Shown here: positions 10,701 to 20,000 of the stretch, piece after piece
Layout: each line of letters starts with the position of its first letter
How positions within the stretch are numbered: position 1 is the stretch's first letter
Assembly (NCBI GenBank): GCA_902459845.2
Contig: CABPSV020000143.1
Span: 1-20,000 of the forward strand
Source: Hepatocystis sp. ex Piliocolobus tephrosceles
Taxonomy: Eukaryota; Apicomplexa; Aconoidasida; Haemosporida; Plasmodiidae
Direction: 5' to 3'
Length of the DNA: 20,000 nucleotides
The notes under the pieces: model-generated
Databases searched by the model: none
What the model was told of the DNA's origin: nothing
What the model saw: the letters and a program-made list of their open reading frames with translations, nothing else
Program-made: the position numbers and the translations under genes

Positions 10701-13700
10701 TCATAGAGTTGGCCATTGTTATACTTCTGACCGTAAAAACAGCTAACATTTTAATACATTTATAAAAAACTAAAAAGTAATAACTAAGAAAAGCAAATCT
10801 GTTATAGACACATAATATAGTAGACAATGTATATAATACATAAATAAATTTATTTTTTATACTTATTATACATATGTCTAAATTATTTTTACATGAATTA
10901 TTTAAAATGTTGTTAAAACTTAACTTATAAAAATGTTTATGTTTTTTATTATTTTCTTTTAAAATATTATAATAAAAATAAAGAAAATTGAATTTGAAAT
11001 TTTTTTGAATAATTGTAGATATAAAAATAATAGACTCATTTGTTAACATATCCATGTTTATATTATTATGATGAGTACTTAAAAATAAACAAATCAAAAA
11101 ATTTATAATATTTATATATTCTTTAAAAAATTTTTTATTAAATAAGATTTTTTTACTCTTTTTTATATTATAAACCTTATATATATAAGTATTATATCCT
11201 TTCACCTTTTTTATTATTTTCCTATAACTTACATGATTATCTATACTGCTTTCATTTTCATAACTTTTGAAAATATCTTTCACGTTAAAACCTTTGTATG
11301 TTTCTAAATATTCAGATAAGTATTTATTTCTTTTGGATCTTTGCACATTATCTGTAACTCTTTTTCTGTCTCTTTTTCTGTCTCTTTTTCTGTCTCTTTT
11401 TCTGTCTATTTTTCTGTCTATTTTTGTGTCCATTTTTCTGTCTATTTTTCTGCCTCGCTTTTTGCTCTCTCTTCTATTTTTTCCACCATTTCGTCTGTTA
11501 CGAATAATACCGTTACTATCTCCACTACTAAACGAAATGGTACTGTCACTCTTTTTTACATTCTCCAATCGTCCTTTGTTCCTTTTTCTTGCTTCTATTA
11601 TTTTAGCTATATTACCATACCGTTTCCTACGTATAGTACCAATACGATGCAAGCTGATGTTTTTTTCTCTTAAGAAAAGTGTGTTAAATCTTGGGTTTTG
11701 TTTAAATATTATGTTTGCTTTTTTATAATAATTATTTGAGTACATATATACTGGAGAATTTGTCCTTTTTGAGTCACTTATCATGGACTTACTTTTACTG
11801 CTCATCTTTTCACTACTTTTAACATTATATATGTTATTCAACCTGGAAATATTATCTTTTTTATTTAACATTGCTCTTTTTGTTGTATCGAATGTGTTGA
11901 TATAGTTTTGATTAAATGTGTTAACTGTGGATCTTAAGGGTTGCTCTTGTCTTTTTCCTTGTCCCTGGTTTTGTATTTTGCCTTGTCCCTGGTTTTGTAT
12001 TTTGCCTTGTCCCTGGTTTTGTATTTTGCCTTGTCCCTGGTCTTGCCTCTTGCCTTGTCCCTGTTCTTTTTCTTCATCGTTCTCTCGGTCCTGCTCCTGT
12101 TCTTGTTCTTCATCCTTCTTTCGGTCCTGATCCTGACCTTGTTCTTTGTCCTTACCCTCTCCACATTCATAAACTAACTCACTATGCATTTTCCTTTCCA
12201 AATCCAAATAATCACTCACTTTATCCGATTTCTTCAAAAATAAACCACTATTCCCATTCCTAACATTTTTGTATTTTTTTAAATATTTTTTAATGCAAAA
12301 CATATAAAATTCATAAAAAAAGTAAGAATATAAATTTAAATAGAGTTTACAACTATTAAAGGTTTTAAAATATAACAAATAATTTATTATAATAAATATA
12401 TTAATTTTGTATAAAGTTTTAATTATGTTATTTTTTTTTCTTTCAATATATACATTGGTAAAAAAATCTGTTTCTTCATATAACATTTTCGAAAAGGCAA
12501 AATCAATACTACTTTTTTCCATATTTTTTAAAAAATATACAAAAAATAAATTATCATATATTAAATTAATATTTAATTTAAATATATGATCAAAAATATA
12601 ATAAATATAATTTCGTATAATTTTGTTATAATTCATCATATTTGATAGTAGAAAAAAAAAACTAAAAATAAAATTATAACTATTAAAATTATTTAAACTA
12701 TATAAATAAATATATATTCTATAATTAACTAACTTTTTAATCAATTTATATAAATAATCATTCCCAAATATATACTGATCCATTAATAAATATACACTAT
12801 ATAAAATATCATCTTTCTTTCTTAAACTTTCTATATAATATGTAATTAAAATGTATAATTTATTCATTTCGTAATCACTTAATTGTATCATAATGTATTC
12901 ACTATTTATTTTATCAAATGGTGTTGTTTTTGTTTCTTTAATACTATTTAATATTTTCATTCCACAAATATTCTGAATATTACACGGGTTCATATATCTT
13001 ATACTTAAAATTGGTGTTATTGATATTATTTTATCTTTAATAATTTCAACTTCGTTTATTTGTATGTGTTCACTTCTTTGTATGTGTTCATCCAATTGTC
13101 CTTTTTTAAACGTATCAAAATAAAAAAGAGTAAAATAAAATTTGTAAAAATACAACGAAAGTATACTTACATATTTATTATATTTTATTCTATCTTTATA
13201 AATATAATCATAACTATGACTAAACAAATATATTTTTATATTATCTATTATACGTAATAATATTTTAAAAATCCTTTTATTATATTTATTATCAAAAATT
13301 AAATATTCTATCTTATCATCCTTTTTAACATTTTTAACATTTTTAACCTTTTCCATTTTGTTTATAACCATATGTTCTATATATGTATATTCTTTAAGTA
13401 TAGCACATGCTGCCTCCTTTTTTATTATTATTTTATTACAAGACGTTTCTTTATTATTTATATCGTTACTATACTCTGTCCTTTTTTTTAACAAATTATA
13501 GTAATAATTATCATTAAAACTGGTGTACCTACCCATTCTATGTTGAACATTTTGTTTTACTTCACACTTCTTTCCTTTTTTCATCGTCTCTACTCCCGTT
13601 TCATAATGTCTTTCTTTTGGTAAGTTGTTATGTATTGTCGTTGATCCTATACATGAGTTTATATTCGAACCTACGTTTGTACCTACATTTGTATCTACAT

Positions 13701-16700
13701 TTGTATCTACATTTGTACCTACGTAGGTACCTACGTAAGTACGGTCCCCATCAGAACGCCTAATTTCATTTAAGTCCAAGTAAGGTACTGGTTCTTTTTT
13801 CAAAAACGATATTACATACAGTAAAGTTGCACAAATATATTTATATATATTTGTATGTCTAATTAATGTTTCAAAATGCATTAATATTGATAGTAAAAAA
13901 TGTTGTAAATGTTTTTTTTTTTTTTTGTTATAATTGAATATACAATAATTATAATTAACAAAAAGAAAAAGTAAAATATGTTTTATACTATTTTTTTTTA
14001 AAAAAAGGAATTTGTTCCTTCTTCTTTTTTCTTCCCATTTTTCTAAACTCAGTTCATTATGAATAGCTTCTTCTTCTTCTTTTTTTTTTTCTTCTTCTTT
14101 TTTTTTTTTTATTTTAAAGTTTTGCAACTTACTTAAAGAAGTCTTATTATGGTACAATATACAATTACAATAATAATTGTCGTGATCCTTATACAAATTA
14201 TCACTACTATCGTCACTATTCAAATCAACATCACTGTTCGACTCGTTTTTTATTTTTTTTATTTTGTCTTTTATATTTAAATTAATATTAAGAAAAGCTT
14301 TTTTTTTTTTTTTAATTAAAAAATAATTATTCATATGATCATTAAAATTATGTAAAAATTTTATATTAAATAAAAAATTAAAATACCTATTTTCATTATC
14401 AACAAAACAATTTTTATAAGTGGATGCTTTTTTTAAAAATTTATAATTCGAATAACTATTTTTTTTTTTTTTTTTTATATTATTATGTGGGATGGTATCA
14501 GCACCAGTAATCTCCCCCACACCTGTAGTAACGTTTCCATTCGTTAAGACAACATTTTGATTATTAAAAAAAAATTTATTCGTTTTTTTTTTCTTTTTCA
14601 TTTTATTTCTGTGTGTTCTAAATGTGTTAAATTTTTTTTTACAAAAAGAAACATTTTCGATTATGTTACTTTTATTTTTTTTGTAACTATTTCTTACAAA
14701 CAAATAATAGTTATGATTAAAAATAGCTTTACAATTAAAAACATTATTTAAATAATACTGAAATTTATTAATATAAATACTTAAATAGTTCTTATTGTTA
14801 CTCTCACCACTGTTATTATAAAAATCGAAATTTTTCTTTTTTTTTCTTTTTTTTACTAAATTCGATAAAAAATAATTCATTAAAAAACTGAAATAACAAT
14901 GTACATAATTCTTTTCGTTATAAATCTTATCAATGTTATTAGTTATATTATCATTTACTTGGTTACACGTTATACTATCTGCCATATTTCCCATCAAATT
15001 ATGCGCCAAATTATGCGCTAAATCAATGCTTTCATCAACGTATGGTACTAAATTACGATTTTCTAAAACTTCCATATTTATGTCGTCTTCATTTTTTTTT
15101 ATATTATCAGTACCTACCATAACCAATTGTTTATCCAACTGTTTAACCGATTGTTTAATGTTTCTAATGTTACTGTCTGTTAATATATTTTTTTTGTCAC
15201 ACAACATAACTTCATTTATATTGTCATGTGCTGTACTACTACAATCGGCACTATTACGATCAGCTTTACTACAATCCGCACTAATATAATCAACAGTAAT
15301 ACTTCCTTTTTTTGTACTACTATATATTGTTGGTACATATGTGTTACTATAATCTGACATAGTATTATTCTGATATAATATATCTACGACTTTTATTATT
15401 TTATCATTATTTTTATCACTATTTTTATCACCATTTTTATCACTATTTTTATCACCATTTTTAACACCATTTTTATCACCATTTTTAACACCATTTTTAT
15501 CACCATTTTTATCACCATTTTTATCACCATTTTTATCATTTTTAAATGGTATGTTACTTTCTTCTTTTAATATACAAAAATATAAATTACTAATATAACT
15601 ATTTATATACGTGTTAAAAAAGTGATTAGAAAAATAGAAAATTTGATTATATTTATTTGATATATTTTTATTAATAGAATTATTTTTATATATGTTGTTT
15701 TTTTTTAATTCAGTATAATAATAACTGTCGTTTGTTGTGTTAGTATTAATCATCAGAAAAATATTAGGCGTGATAGTATCGACACTACTAATAGTAGTAT
15801 TATCCATTGCAGGTACACATATATTCTTCGTATTTATAATTACTATAGACCCACCTTTTTTAACATATTTATTTAATTTATGTTGTAAAAAAAAGTTTAA
15901 TTTATTATTATTTTTACAAACATATTTAAGCGTATCCAATAAATTATAAAAAGGTGACAAAATTAGTATATTGATAAATATCGATGTTATATTATTTATA
16001 TAAATATATTTTTGTACAATATCTATATGCAACATAGTTTTAACAAAGTTTAAACTATGATTGATAAAATTACGATTGTTATCAGCACTAAAAGGTGTGT
16101 TGCTACTACGAGTACTACTACATGTGCTACTACAAATACTACTACAATTGCTACAGTCATATGGAGTAGTAAAAATATTCAAGAACCTACGATTTGTTGA
16201 TAATAGTATAACAAACAATATATATATTTCATAGATAAAAAAAAAAGCATATTCAATTATATACGCATTAGTAGTACTATATTCTGGCAAAACTTTATTT
16301 TCATACTTTCTCATTATTTTTCCCTTTCTCTTATTCTTAATTCTATATAACAATACATTAAAATAATATTCATATAAATAAAATAACCTATAATATAAAC
16401 AATTATTTAATACTTTTTTTTTTAACAATATATTCTTACATATTTCGTGTAATGTTAACTTAGTTATTTTGTTAATATATTGGTATATAAATATCCCAAT
16501 CATAAATAAACCTTTTTTTTTTTCTTTTAACATTAGTAGTTGGGATAATTTTAATAATTTTAAAAATGTTATATTATTTAATTTTATATAGTTTATGTTG
16601 AAAACTGTTTTATTTTTATTTATTATTTTATTTTTTATTGAATCTTTATTATATTGATTATAAATACTATGTGTGTTATTGCAATAGACATCATTAAAAA

Positions 16701-18367
16701 TGTCATTTCCGACACTTAAACAATTCTTTTTATTGTTATTATTACCAATATAATTATTATTTAACTTAATTTTTAATTTTTTTTTTTTTTTTTTTTCTTC
16801 ACTATATTTATCAATACAATTATTATCACTATTTTTTTCATAAACTTCCCTTAAGTTCATACATTCATTTACTTCTTCTTTCGAATCATTATTTTTTTGC
16901 AATTTAAAATATATTTCTTTCTTACCACAATTTATTAACATAGGAGAGTCCATAAAATGTATATTTAATATATTTTGTATTATATTTAATAAAGAGGAAT
17001 TATAAATAATAGCTTTTGTATTATGTAGTAGGTAACTTTCCTTATATAATAAAATTTTTAATTTATTAATATAATGTAATAAAAAATTAATAAAACTTAT
17101 ATAATAAAGTGTTAGTTTATTACTGTCACTACTACAACCGCCACCATTACAACCACCACCATTACAACCACCACCATTACAACCACCACCATTACAACCG
17201 CCACTATTACAACCATTACCTTTATTTTTTACATCGTTACATATACTACTATTTTTATTTCCTACTAAAAGATTATATTTATCGATTAAAATTATTATTA
17301 CATTATAAACATATTCGTAAAAACATATAAATCTTTTTTCGTTATTACTTATTTTCGTTACATAATTAAAATAATGAACTATAAATAATATATACTTAGA
17401 AACAATATAAAATGTTTTTTCATCTAATATTTTATGTAACTGAAACTTATATATATTTATAAGGAATAATAATAATATGTTTAAGTAACATAAATAATAT
17501 ATTTTCTCATATGTATCGTTTTTATCTAAGCTTATATATTTTTGTAATATTATAAAAGTAAGTATATGTATATAATAAATAAAATTCTGTAAATTTTTAT
17601 TTTTCTTATGATCATTACTTAATGAAACAAAAAAAGACATATGTAAAATAATATAATTAAAAAATAGTTTTAATCGACTTTGTTTAATACTATATTGGGA
17701 TTCTAATAAATTTTTATTCTTATAATATTTTTTTTTTTTCGATTTAAAACAAATTAAATTTGTATAAGAATTTTTTAGATTCTCTTCAAAAATATATAAC
17801 AAATTAATATATACGCTTACAATATTATTGCATGACCTGTGTATGGTAATAAAAAAAAAAAAAAATCAGTAAATAAGTGAGTAAATAAGTGAGTAAATAA
17901 GTGAGTAAATAAGTGAGTAAATAAGTGAGTAAATAAGTGAGTAAATAAGTGAGTGAGTAAATGAGTAAGTAAATCAAGCAAATGAATTGCGTAATTAAAC
18001 ATGCAGACAAACAAATTAATGGGTAATATATATACACATATGTAACTATTTTTTTTTTTTTTTTTTTTTTATCATTACTTTATATGTCTCTCCTCAAGGT
18101 TGTTGCACAGGTAAAATAGAAGAAACGTTTTTTTCTTCAATCCATTTTTTTTACAGTTTATATATTTAAATATATTATATATATGTTTGTCTTTATGAGC
18201 CTAAAAAAAAAAACACAACATTTGTATTAATCGTGGATAAAATAATATAATAACATTGGGTTATTTAAGAAGTATGTAAATATAAACCAATAATGTAAAC
18301 GTGCATATACATTACATAAACACATGGGTTTTATACTTACATACATGTCAAAATAATACAGTGACAT
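1764..18367 (-). CDS. Giant phosphatidylinositol 4-kinase, type III alpha-like, six exons
   Basis: Predicted to phosphorylate phosphatidylinositol at position 4 to make PI4P on cytoplasmic membranes. Exons (minus strand): 18367-18341, 18200-18079, 17836-2802, 2490-2367, 2175-2071, 1896-1764. They total 15,546 nt, or 5,181 residues, with TGA at 1766-1764. The start ATG at 18367 is the first after an in-frame TAA; Met8 is an alternative. Residues about 4295-4375 resemble the helical PIK accessory domain ([16 protein letters not shown], then [13 protein letters not shown]). The kinase begins near 4587 ([13 protein letters not shown]). It has Lys4841 in [11 protein letters not shown], the catalytic loop KDRHNGN (Asp5034), the metal-binding IDFG (Asp5052), then [14 protein letters not shown] and a C-terminal YDYIQ. 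HNGN in the loop favours PI4K over Vps34; PGG after the DFG region and the YDxIQ end favour alpha over beta. Human PI4KA is about 2,100 residues; the excess here is Asn/Lys-rich sequence and repeats. The N-terminal 4,200 residues show no domain I can name. The kinase family is nearly certain; the alpha assignment is likely. Confidence 0.93.
1897..2070 (-). other. Intron 5 of the PI 4-kinase gene (174 bases, phase 2)
   Basis: The donor is GTAAGG after the codons for NTVEKL, and the acceptor is CAAATTGTTAG ending at 1897. The last exon adds 43 residues beginning [11 protein letters not shown] and ending [12 protein letters not shown] before TGA, matching the usual C-terminal helix of PI 4-kinases. 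Confidence 0.88.
2176..2366 (-). other. Intron 4 of the PI 4-kinase gene (191 bases, phase 2)
   Basis: The donor is GTGAGA after the codons for IQLVVKG, and the acceptor is TTATGTTAG. A TAATAAC element resembling a branch point lies shortly before the acceptor. It contains an A/T dinucleotide tract (about 2219-2242) and a T tract. Joining restores KGFLLLREK, the equivalent of RGYLAVR in human PI4KA. Confidence 0.88.
2491..2801 (-). other. Intron 3 of the PI 4-kinase gene (311 bases, phase 1)
   Basis: The donor is GTATGT, right after the codons for ILNIYP of the activation region. The acceptor is a long T run, then GATATGTTTAG ending at 2491. Splicing gives [17 protein letters not shown], the expected family sequence after DFG. 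Without splicing the frame runs 17 codons further ([17 protein letters not shown]) and stops at 2746. Confidence 0.9.
2625..2759. repeat. 15-base minisatellite inside intron 3
   Basis: Nine consecutive 15-base units of the form ATTATGTGTTTAAAA (plus strand), the ninth decayed (ACTATGTAATTAAAC). Variation is concentrated in positions 2-3 of the unit. Because the unit is 3n and lacks stops in several frames it produces repetitive open frames on both strands (ICLKIMCLK on plus, FKHIIFKHI on minus), but it lies within a spliced-out intron. Confidence 0.9.
3521..3646 (-). repeat. 18-base in-frame repeat (REENEK) in the kinase N-lobe insert
   Basis: Seven units of 18 bases, the last two (nearest 3646) with substitutions, plus a decayed eighth to 3664. 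They encode [12 protein letters not shown] at about residues 4781-4822, a highly charged and probably helical or extended segment immediately before the catalytic-lysine strand. Confidence 0.9.
6199..6387 (-). repeat. 21-base in-frame repeat (NSSKDMR)
   Basis: Nine 21-base units, with a decayed tenth to 6408, encode NSSKDMR or NSSKSMR (residues about 3867-3930). Units nearest 6199 carry a GCTC block where the others have ATATC. This changes Asp to Ser, so two sub-types lie in blocks, as expected of recent unit duplication. The product is basic and Ser-rich. Confidence 0.9.
6795..6819 (-). repeat. 25-base A tract coding for poly-Lys
   Basis: A pure T run on plus, so pure AAA codons in the mRNA, encodes about eight consecutive Lys. 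Similar tracts lie at about 9828-9842, 14461-14476 and 16778-16796, all inside the open exon. Frame is kept through all of them. Confidence 0.85.
8561..8654 (-). repeat. 6-base in-frame repeat (TE then TA)
   Basis: A hexanucleotide array encodes alternating Thr-Ala (ACAGCA) followed on the protein by Thr-Glu (ACAGAA), at about residues 3111-3142. The two blocks differ by one base per unit (GCA/GAA), with one ACAGTA (Thr-Val) variant, so a single point change has spread through half of the array. Confidence 0.9.
11359..11452 (-). repeat. 12-base in-frame repeat (DRKR/DRKI)
   Basis: About eight units encode DRKR, DRKI and variants (residues about 2179-2210), a strongly basic stretch with alternating Asp. 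Units nearest 11452 are more diverged (DRKM, DTKI). Confidence 0.85.
11957..12060 (-). repeat. 24-base in-frame repeat (QGQGKIQN) in a Gln/Glu/Asp-rich segment
   Basis: Three near-identical 24-base units and one variant encode QGQGKIQN / QGQGKRQD. They lie within a longer Gln/Glu/Asp/Arg-rich segment at 11937-12160 (about residues 1943-2016). Local G+C is clearly higher than in the flanking exon because of CAG, CAA and GGN codons. Confidence 0.9.
13669..13740 (-). repeat. 12-base in-frame repeat (TNVG/TNVD)
   Basis: About six units encode TYVG, TNVD or TNVG (residues about 1416-1440). Glycine and aspartate variants alternate by single base changes. Confidence 0.85.
15399..15540 (-). repeat. 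12-base in-frame repeat (DKNG)
   Basis: About eleven units of ATTTTTATCACC (plus reading) encode DKNG with DKNS, VKNG and DKNN variants (residues about 816-863). Variants are single substitutions and are interspersed. Confidence 0.9.
17131..17220 (-). repeat. 15-base in-frame repeat (CNGGG)
   Basis: Six 15-base units based on ATTACAACCACCACC (plus reading) encode CNGGG with edge variants (residues about 256-285). This is one of the most G+C-rich spots in the window and gives regularly spaced Cys five residues apart, unlike the Asn/Lys-rich rest of the protein. Confidence 0.9.
17837..18078 (-). other. Intron 2 of the PI 4-kinase gene (242 bases, phase 2)
   Basis: The donor is GTAATG after the codons for ERHIK. 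The acceptor is a 15-base T run, then ATTACCATACACAG at 17837. It carries two poly-T tracts and a 12-base tandem repeat. The large downstream frame is closed by a TGA at 17868-17866 and has no ATG between that stop and residue 116, so splicing in from upstream is needed. The phase of exon 2 matches exactly. Confidence 0.75.
17869..17976 (-). repeat. 12-base tandem repeat inside intron 2
   Basis: There are seven perfect copies of GTAAATAAGTGA (plus-strand reading) at 17869-17952, followed by two diverged copies. On the transcribed minus strand the unit reads TCACTTATTTAC. It contains neither AG nor GT, so it adds no cryptic splice sites, and each junction makes TACTCAC, one base off the yeast-type branch point TACTAAC. 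The array ends four bases before the acceptor T run. Confidence 0.9.
18201..18340 (-). other. Intron 1 of the PI 4-kinase gene (140 bases, phase 0)
   Basis: The donor is the consensus GTAAGT directly after ATGTAT, and the acceptor is an 11-base T run followed by AG. It joins a nine-codon first exon (MSLYYFDMY) to an exon beginning AHKDKHIYN. Exon 2 is open back to an in-frame TAG that is the acceptor itself and has no internal ATG, so an upstream exon is required. Confidence 0.75.
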
Positions 18368-18424
18368 AATAATAAAACTTATATAACACAATACTTACAT
18401 GAAATTACGCGTACCCAACAACAA

Positions 18425-18597
18425 ATAAAAAACAAAATAAAAAAAATAGAAAAAATTAAAAAAAATAAAAAAAATAGAAAAAATTAAAAAAATAAAAAAA
18501 AATAAAAAAATAAAAAAAATGGAAAAAATTAAAAAAATAAAAAAAATGGAAAAAATTAAAAAAATAAAAAAAAAATTTAAAATAAAAAAAATAGAAG
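18425..18597. repeat. A-rich degenerate repeat upstream of the kinase start
   Basis: Repeating blocks of the form TAGAAAAAATTAAAAAAAT or TGGAAAAAATTAAAAAAAT recur with a period of about 27-28 bases. The block lies about 60 bases upstream of the kinase ATG on the minus strand, so it is probably in the 5' untranslated region or promoter. Confidence 0.8.
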
Positions 18598-19104
18598 ACA
18601 TCACGATGAATAATAATCAATATGCGTTCAGTTCATAACATATTTTGTTATCTTTTTGCTTTACATTGTATTTTTGCTCATTTATATACTTTTTTCTCAT
18701 TTTGAAAAAGCTTGATATATTTGTTTTCTCTTGTTTAAAACAAAGTGGAAACTCTTCTAGGCCTTATCTTCCAAGTTTTTCATTCAGTTAAAATAAAATG
18801 AATAAAAAAAAAATAAAAAAAAATAAAAAAAGCTAAAAAAAGCTAAAAAAATATATTATAGCATAACGATAAGAACGACCAAAAAAAATAAAAAAAATTA
18901 AATATTAAAAGACCCGTAACACAATTAATCAAAAGTGATACGGTTACAGAAATATTTATATAAAAAATTAATTCCTAGCTCTTAATAATGTGCAACAATA
19001 AAAAAAATCAAATGTAAAAATACATATAAATTAGTAACAAAAGGAAAAACAAATAATAATAAAACAAAATCAAAATTAAATGATTAAAAATAAAAGAATC
19101 AAAA

Positions 19105-19240
19105 AAAGTGGAACAAAGTAATGGAACAAAAAATTGAACATAAAAATAGAACAAAAAATTGAACATAAAAATAGAACAAAAAATGGAACAAAAAATTGAA
19201 CAAAAATGGAACAAAAAATAGAACAAAAAATAGAACAAAA
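19105..19240. repeat. Degenerate GGAACAAAAAAT repeat
   Basis: About ten copies of (G/A)GAACAAAAAAT or TTGAACATAAAAAT, with unit lengths of 12-16 bases. The conserved core is GAACA spaced by A runs. Confidence 0.8.
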
Positions 19241-19256
19241 AAAAACAGTGTGCTAC

Positions 19257-19260
<4 letters not shown>

Positions 19261-19292
<32 letters not shown>
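19261..19292. repeat. (TA)16 microsatellite
   Basis: Sixteen uninterrupted TA dinucleotides. Confidence 0.95.
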
Positions 19293-19297
<5 letters not shown>

Positions 19298-19704
19298 AGT
19301 TACTTAAAAAATTGAACTTGTACTAATAATACTCATTGGTAATAAAATATCTTTTTTTTTTTATGAAAATGCACTGTTTAGGCACGGTAATATATACATA
19401 TAAATTAGTTACAAAAAAAAAAAAATTATAATAATAATGTTAAAAACTATATAATATAAAAATAACAATGACTATTACTGGAGTATTTATACTTATATTA
19501 TTATGTAGGTATATATACAACAACATATCTCAGTTTTATACATTATTTCTAATGCTTTTTTCCTTTTTTTGTCATTTCTTTTTTAATTACATCTGAAATT
19601 AATTATGAAAATTAAGGTTAAAATTAACAATATATTATTTTTTTTATATGTAACATTTAATAATACTAAAATAAAGCCAGCATAAAATTAAGCTTATTTA
19701 TTGA

Positions 19705-19804
<100 letters not shown>

Positions 19805-19880
19805 TCTCCTAATTCTTTCTTTTTTCCCTTGTATATCCTGGCAAATAACTTGTTCATGTGATTAAGTAAAAATCATTTTT

Positions 19881-19957
19881 GTAAGTATGATTGTTACAAA
19901 AAAAAATATATGTACCTATATCTACTAATTTTACATTGTGTGTCTTTCTTGGTGTAG
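19881..19957 (+). other. Probable plus-strand 5'-UTR intron (77 bases)
   Basis: The donor is the consensus GTAAGT at 19881, a TACTAAT branch-point-like element lies at 19923-19929, and the acceptor TTTCTTGGTGTAG ends at 19957. All three upstream frames hold stops just before the donor (ATGTGATTAAGTAA), so the preceding sequence would be untranslated leader. The element order and spacing are those of a genuine short Plasmodium intron, but there is no transcript evidence. Confidence 0.45.
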
Positions 19958-19963
19958 TTAATT

Positions 19964-20000
19964 ATGTACATATTCTTTACGCCCCTCGCATGTATTGCCA
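19964..20000 (+). CDS. Possible start of a plus-strand gene (3' partial)
   Basis: An ATG lies seven bases after the putative acceptor and opens a frame that runs off the window: MYIFFTPLACIA. The stretch is suddenly richer in G+C (TTTACGCCCCTCGCATG), as coding DNA is in such genomes, and the residues are hydrophobic, as in a signal peptide. Twelve codons are too few to be sure. The minus strand is also open from 20000 to about 19902 (ending in RYRYIYFFL), so the end of a minus-strand gene is the alternative. Confidence 0.3.
   Translation, partial: MYIFFTPLACIA

Noticed and set aside
11267..12177. Plus-strand frames with [16 protein letters not shown] and CPWFCILP repeats, and a minus frame with DKAKYKTR
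   Set aside because: They are other-frame or antisense readings of the DRKR and QGQGKIQN coding repeats.
17636..17638. Met at residue 116 as the kinase start (within ILHMSFFVS)
   Set aside because: Two upstream exons with consensus splice sites and exact phase agreement extend the protein to an ATG at 18367, so the internal Met is less likely.
17817..18037. Minus-strand frames with LFTH and LLTY repeats next to the kinase
   Set aside because: They read through the 12-base intronic repeat and T tract. They start at TTG or GTG and end at stops just past the exon 3 acceptor in the wrong frame.
18395..19238. Poly-Phe/Ile minus-strand frames
   Set aside because: They are readings of A-rich simple repeats with no protein-like composition.

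Overview
The window is nuclear DNA of an apicomplexan, almost certainly a Plasmodium species. It is extremely A+T-rich, intergenic and intronic DNA is full of poly-A/T and AT microsatellites, introns are short with GT..AG borders and T-rich acceptors, and the one large protein is packed with Asn/Lys-rich low-complexity inserts and in-frame tandem repeats. I cannot name the species from the sequence alone.

Layout: (1) 1-333, plus strand: the 3' end of a gene with an Arg/Ser/Lys repeat tail, followed by about 600 bases that look like decayed coding sequence spread over three frames. (2) About 820 bases of T-rich convergent intergenic DNA. (3) 1764-18367, minus strand: one giant gene for a phosphatidylinositol 3/4-kinase family protein, best matched to type III (alpha-like) PI 4-kinase. 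(4) 18368-19963: a 1.6-kb gene-free, repeat-rich, probably divergent promoter region. (5) At the right edge, a well-formed plus-strand intron followed by an ATG that may begin another gene.

The main result is the gene model for the kinase. The long open frame alone (about 15 kb) has no ATG at its 5' end, and at its 3' end it stops just after the DFG motif, so it lacks the C-terminal part of the kinase. I resolved six exons on the minus strand: 18367-18341, 18200-18079, 17836-2802, 2490-2367, 2175-2071 and 1896-1764. All five introns are GT..AG, all phases agree, and the total is 15,546 nt, or 5,181 residues plus a TGA stop. The three 3' exons restore the activation-loop and C-lobe residues ([17 protein letters not shown], then KGFLLLREK, then the terminal YDYIQ) expected of a PI 4-kinase.

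Nothing here resembles a mobile element, CRISPR array, tRNA or rRNA, and the genes do not form an operon. The points of interest are the size and inserts of the kinase, its many unrelated in-frame repeats, repeat arrays inside two of its introns, and the decayed coding stretch on the left.
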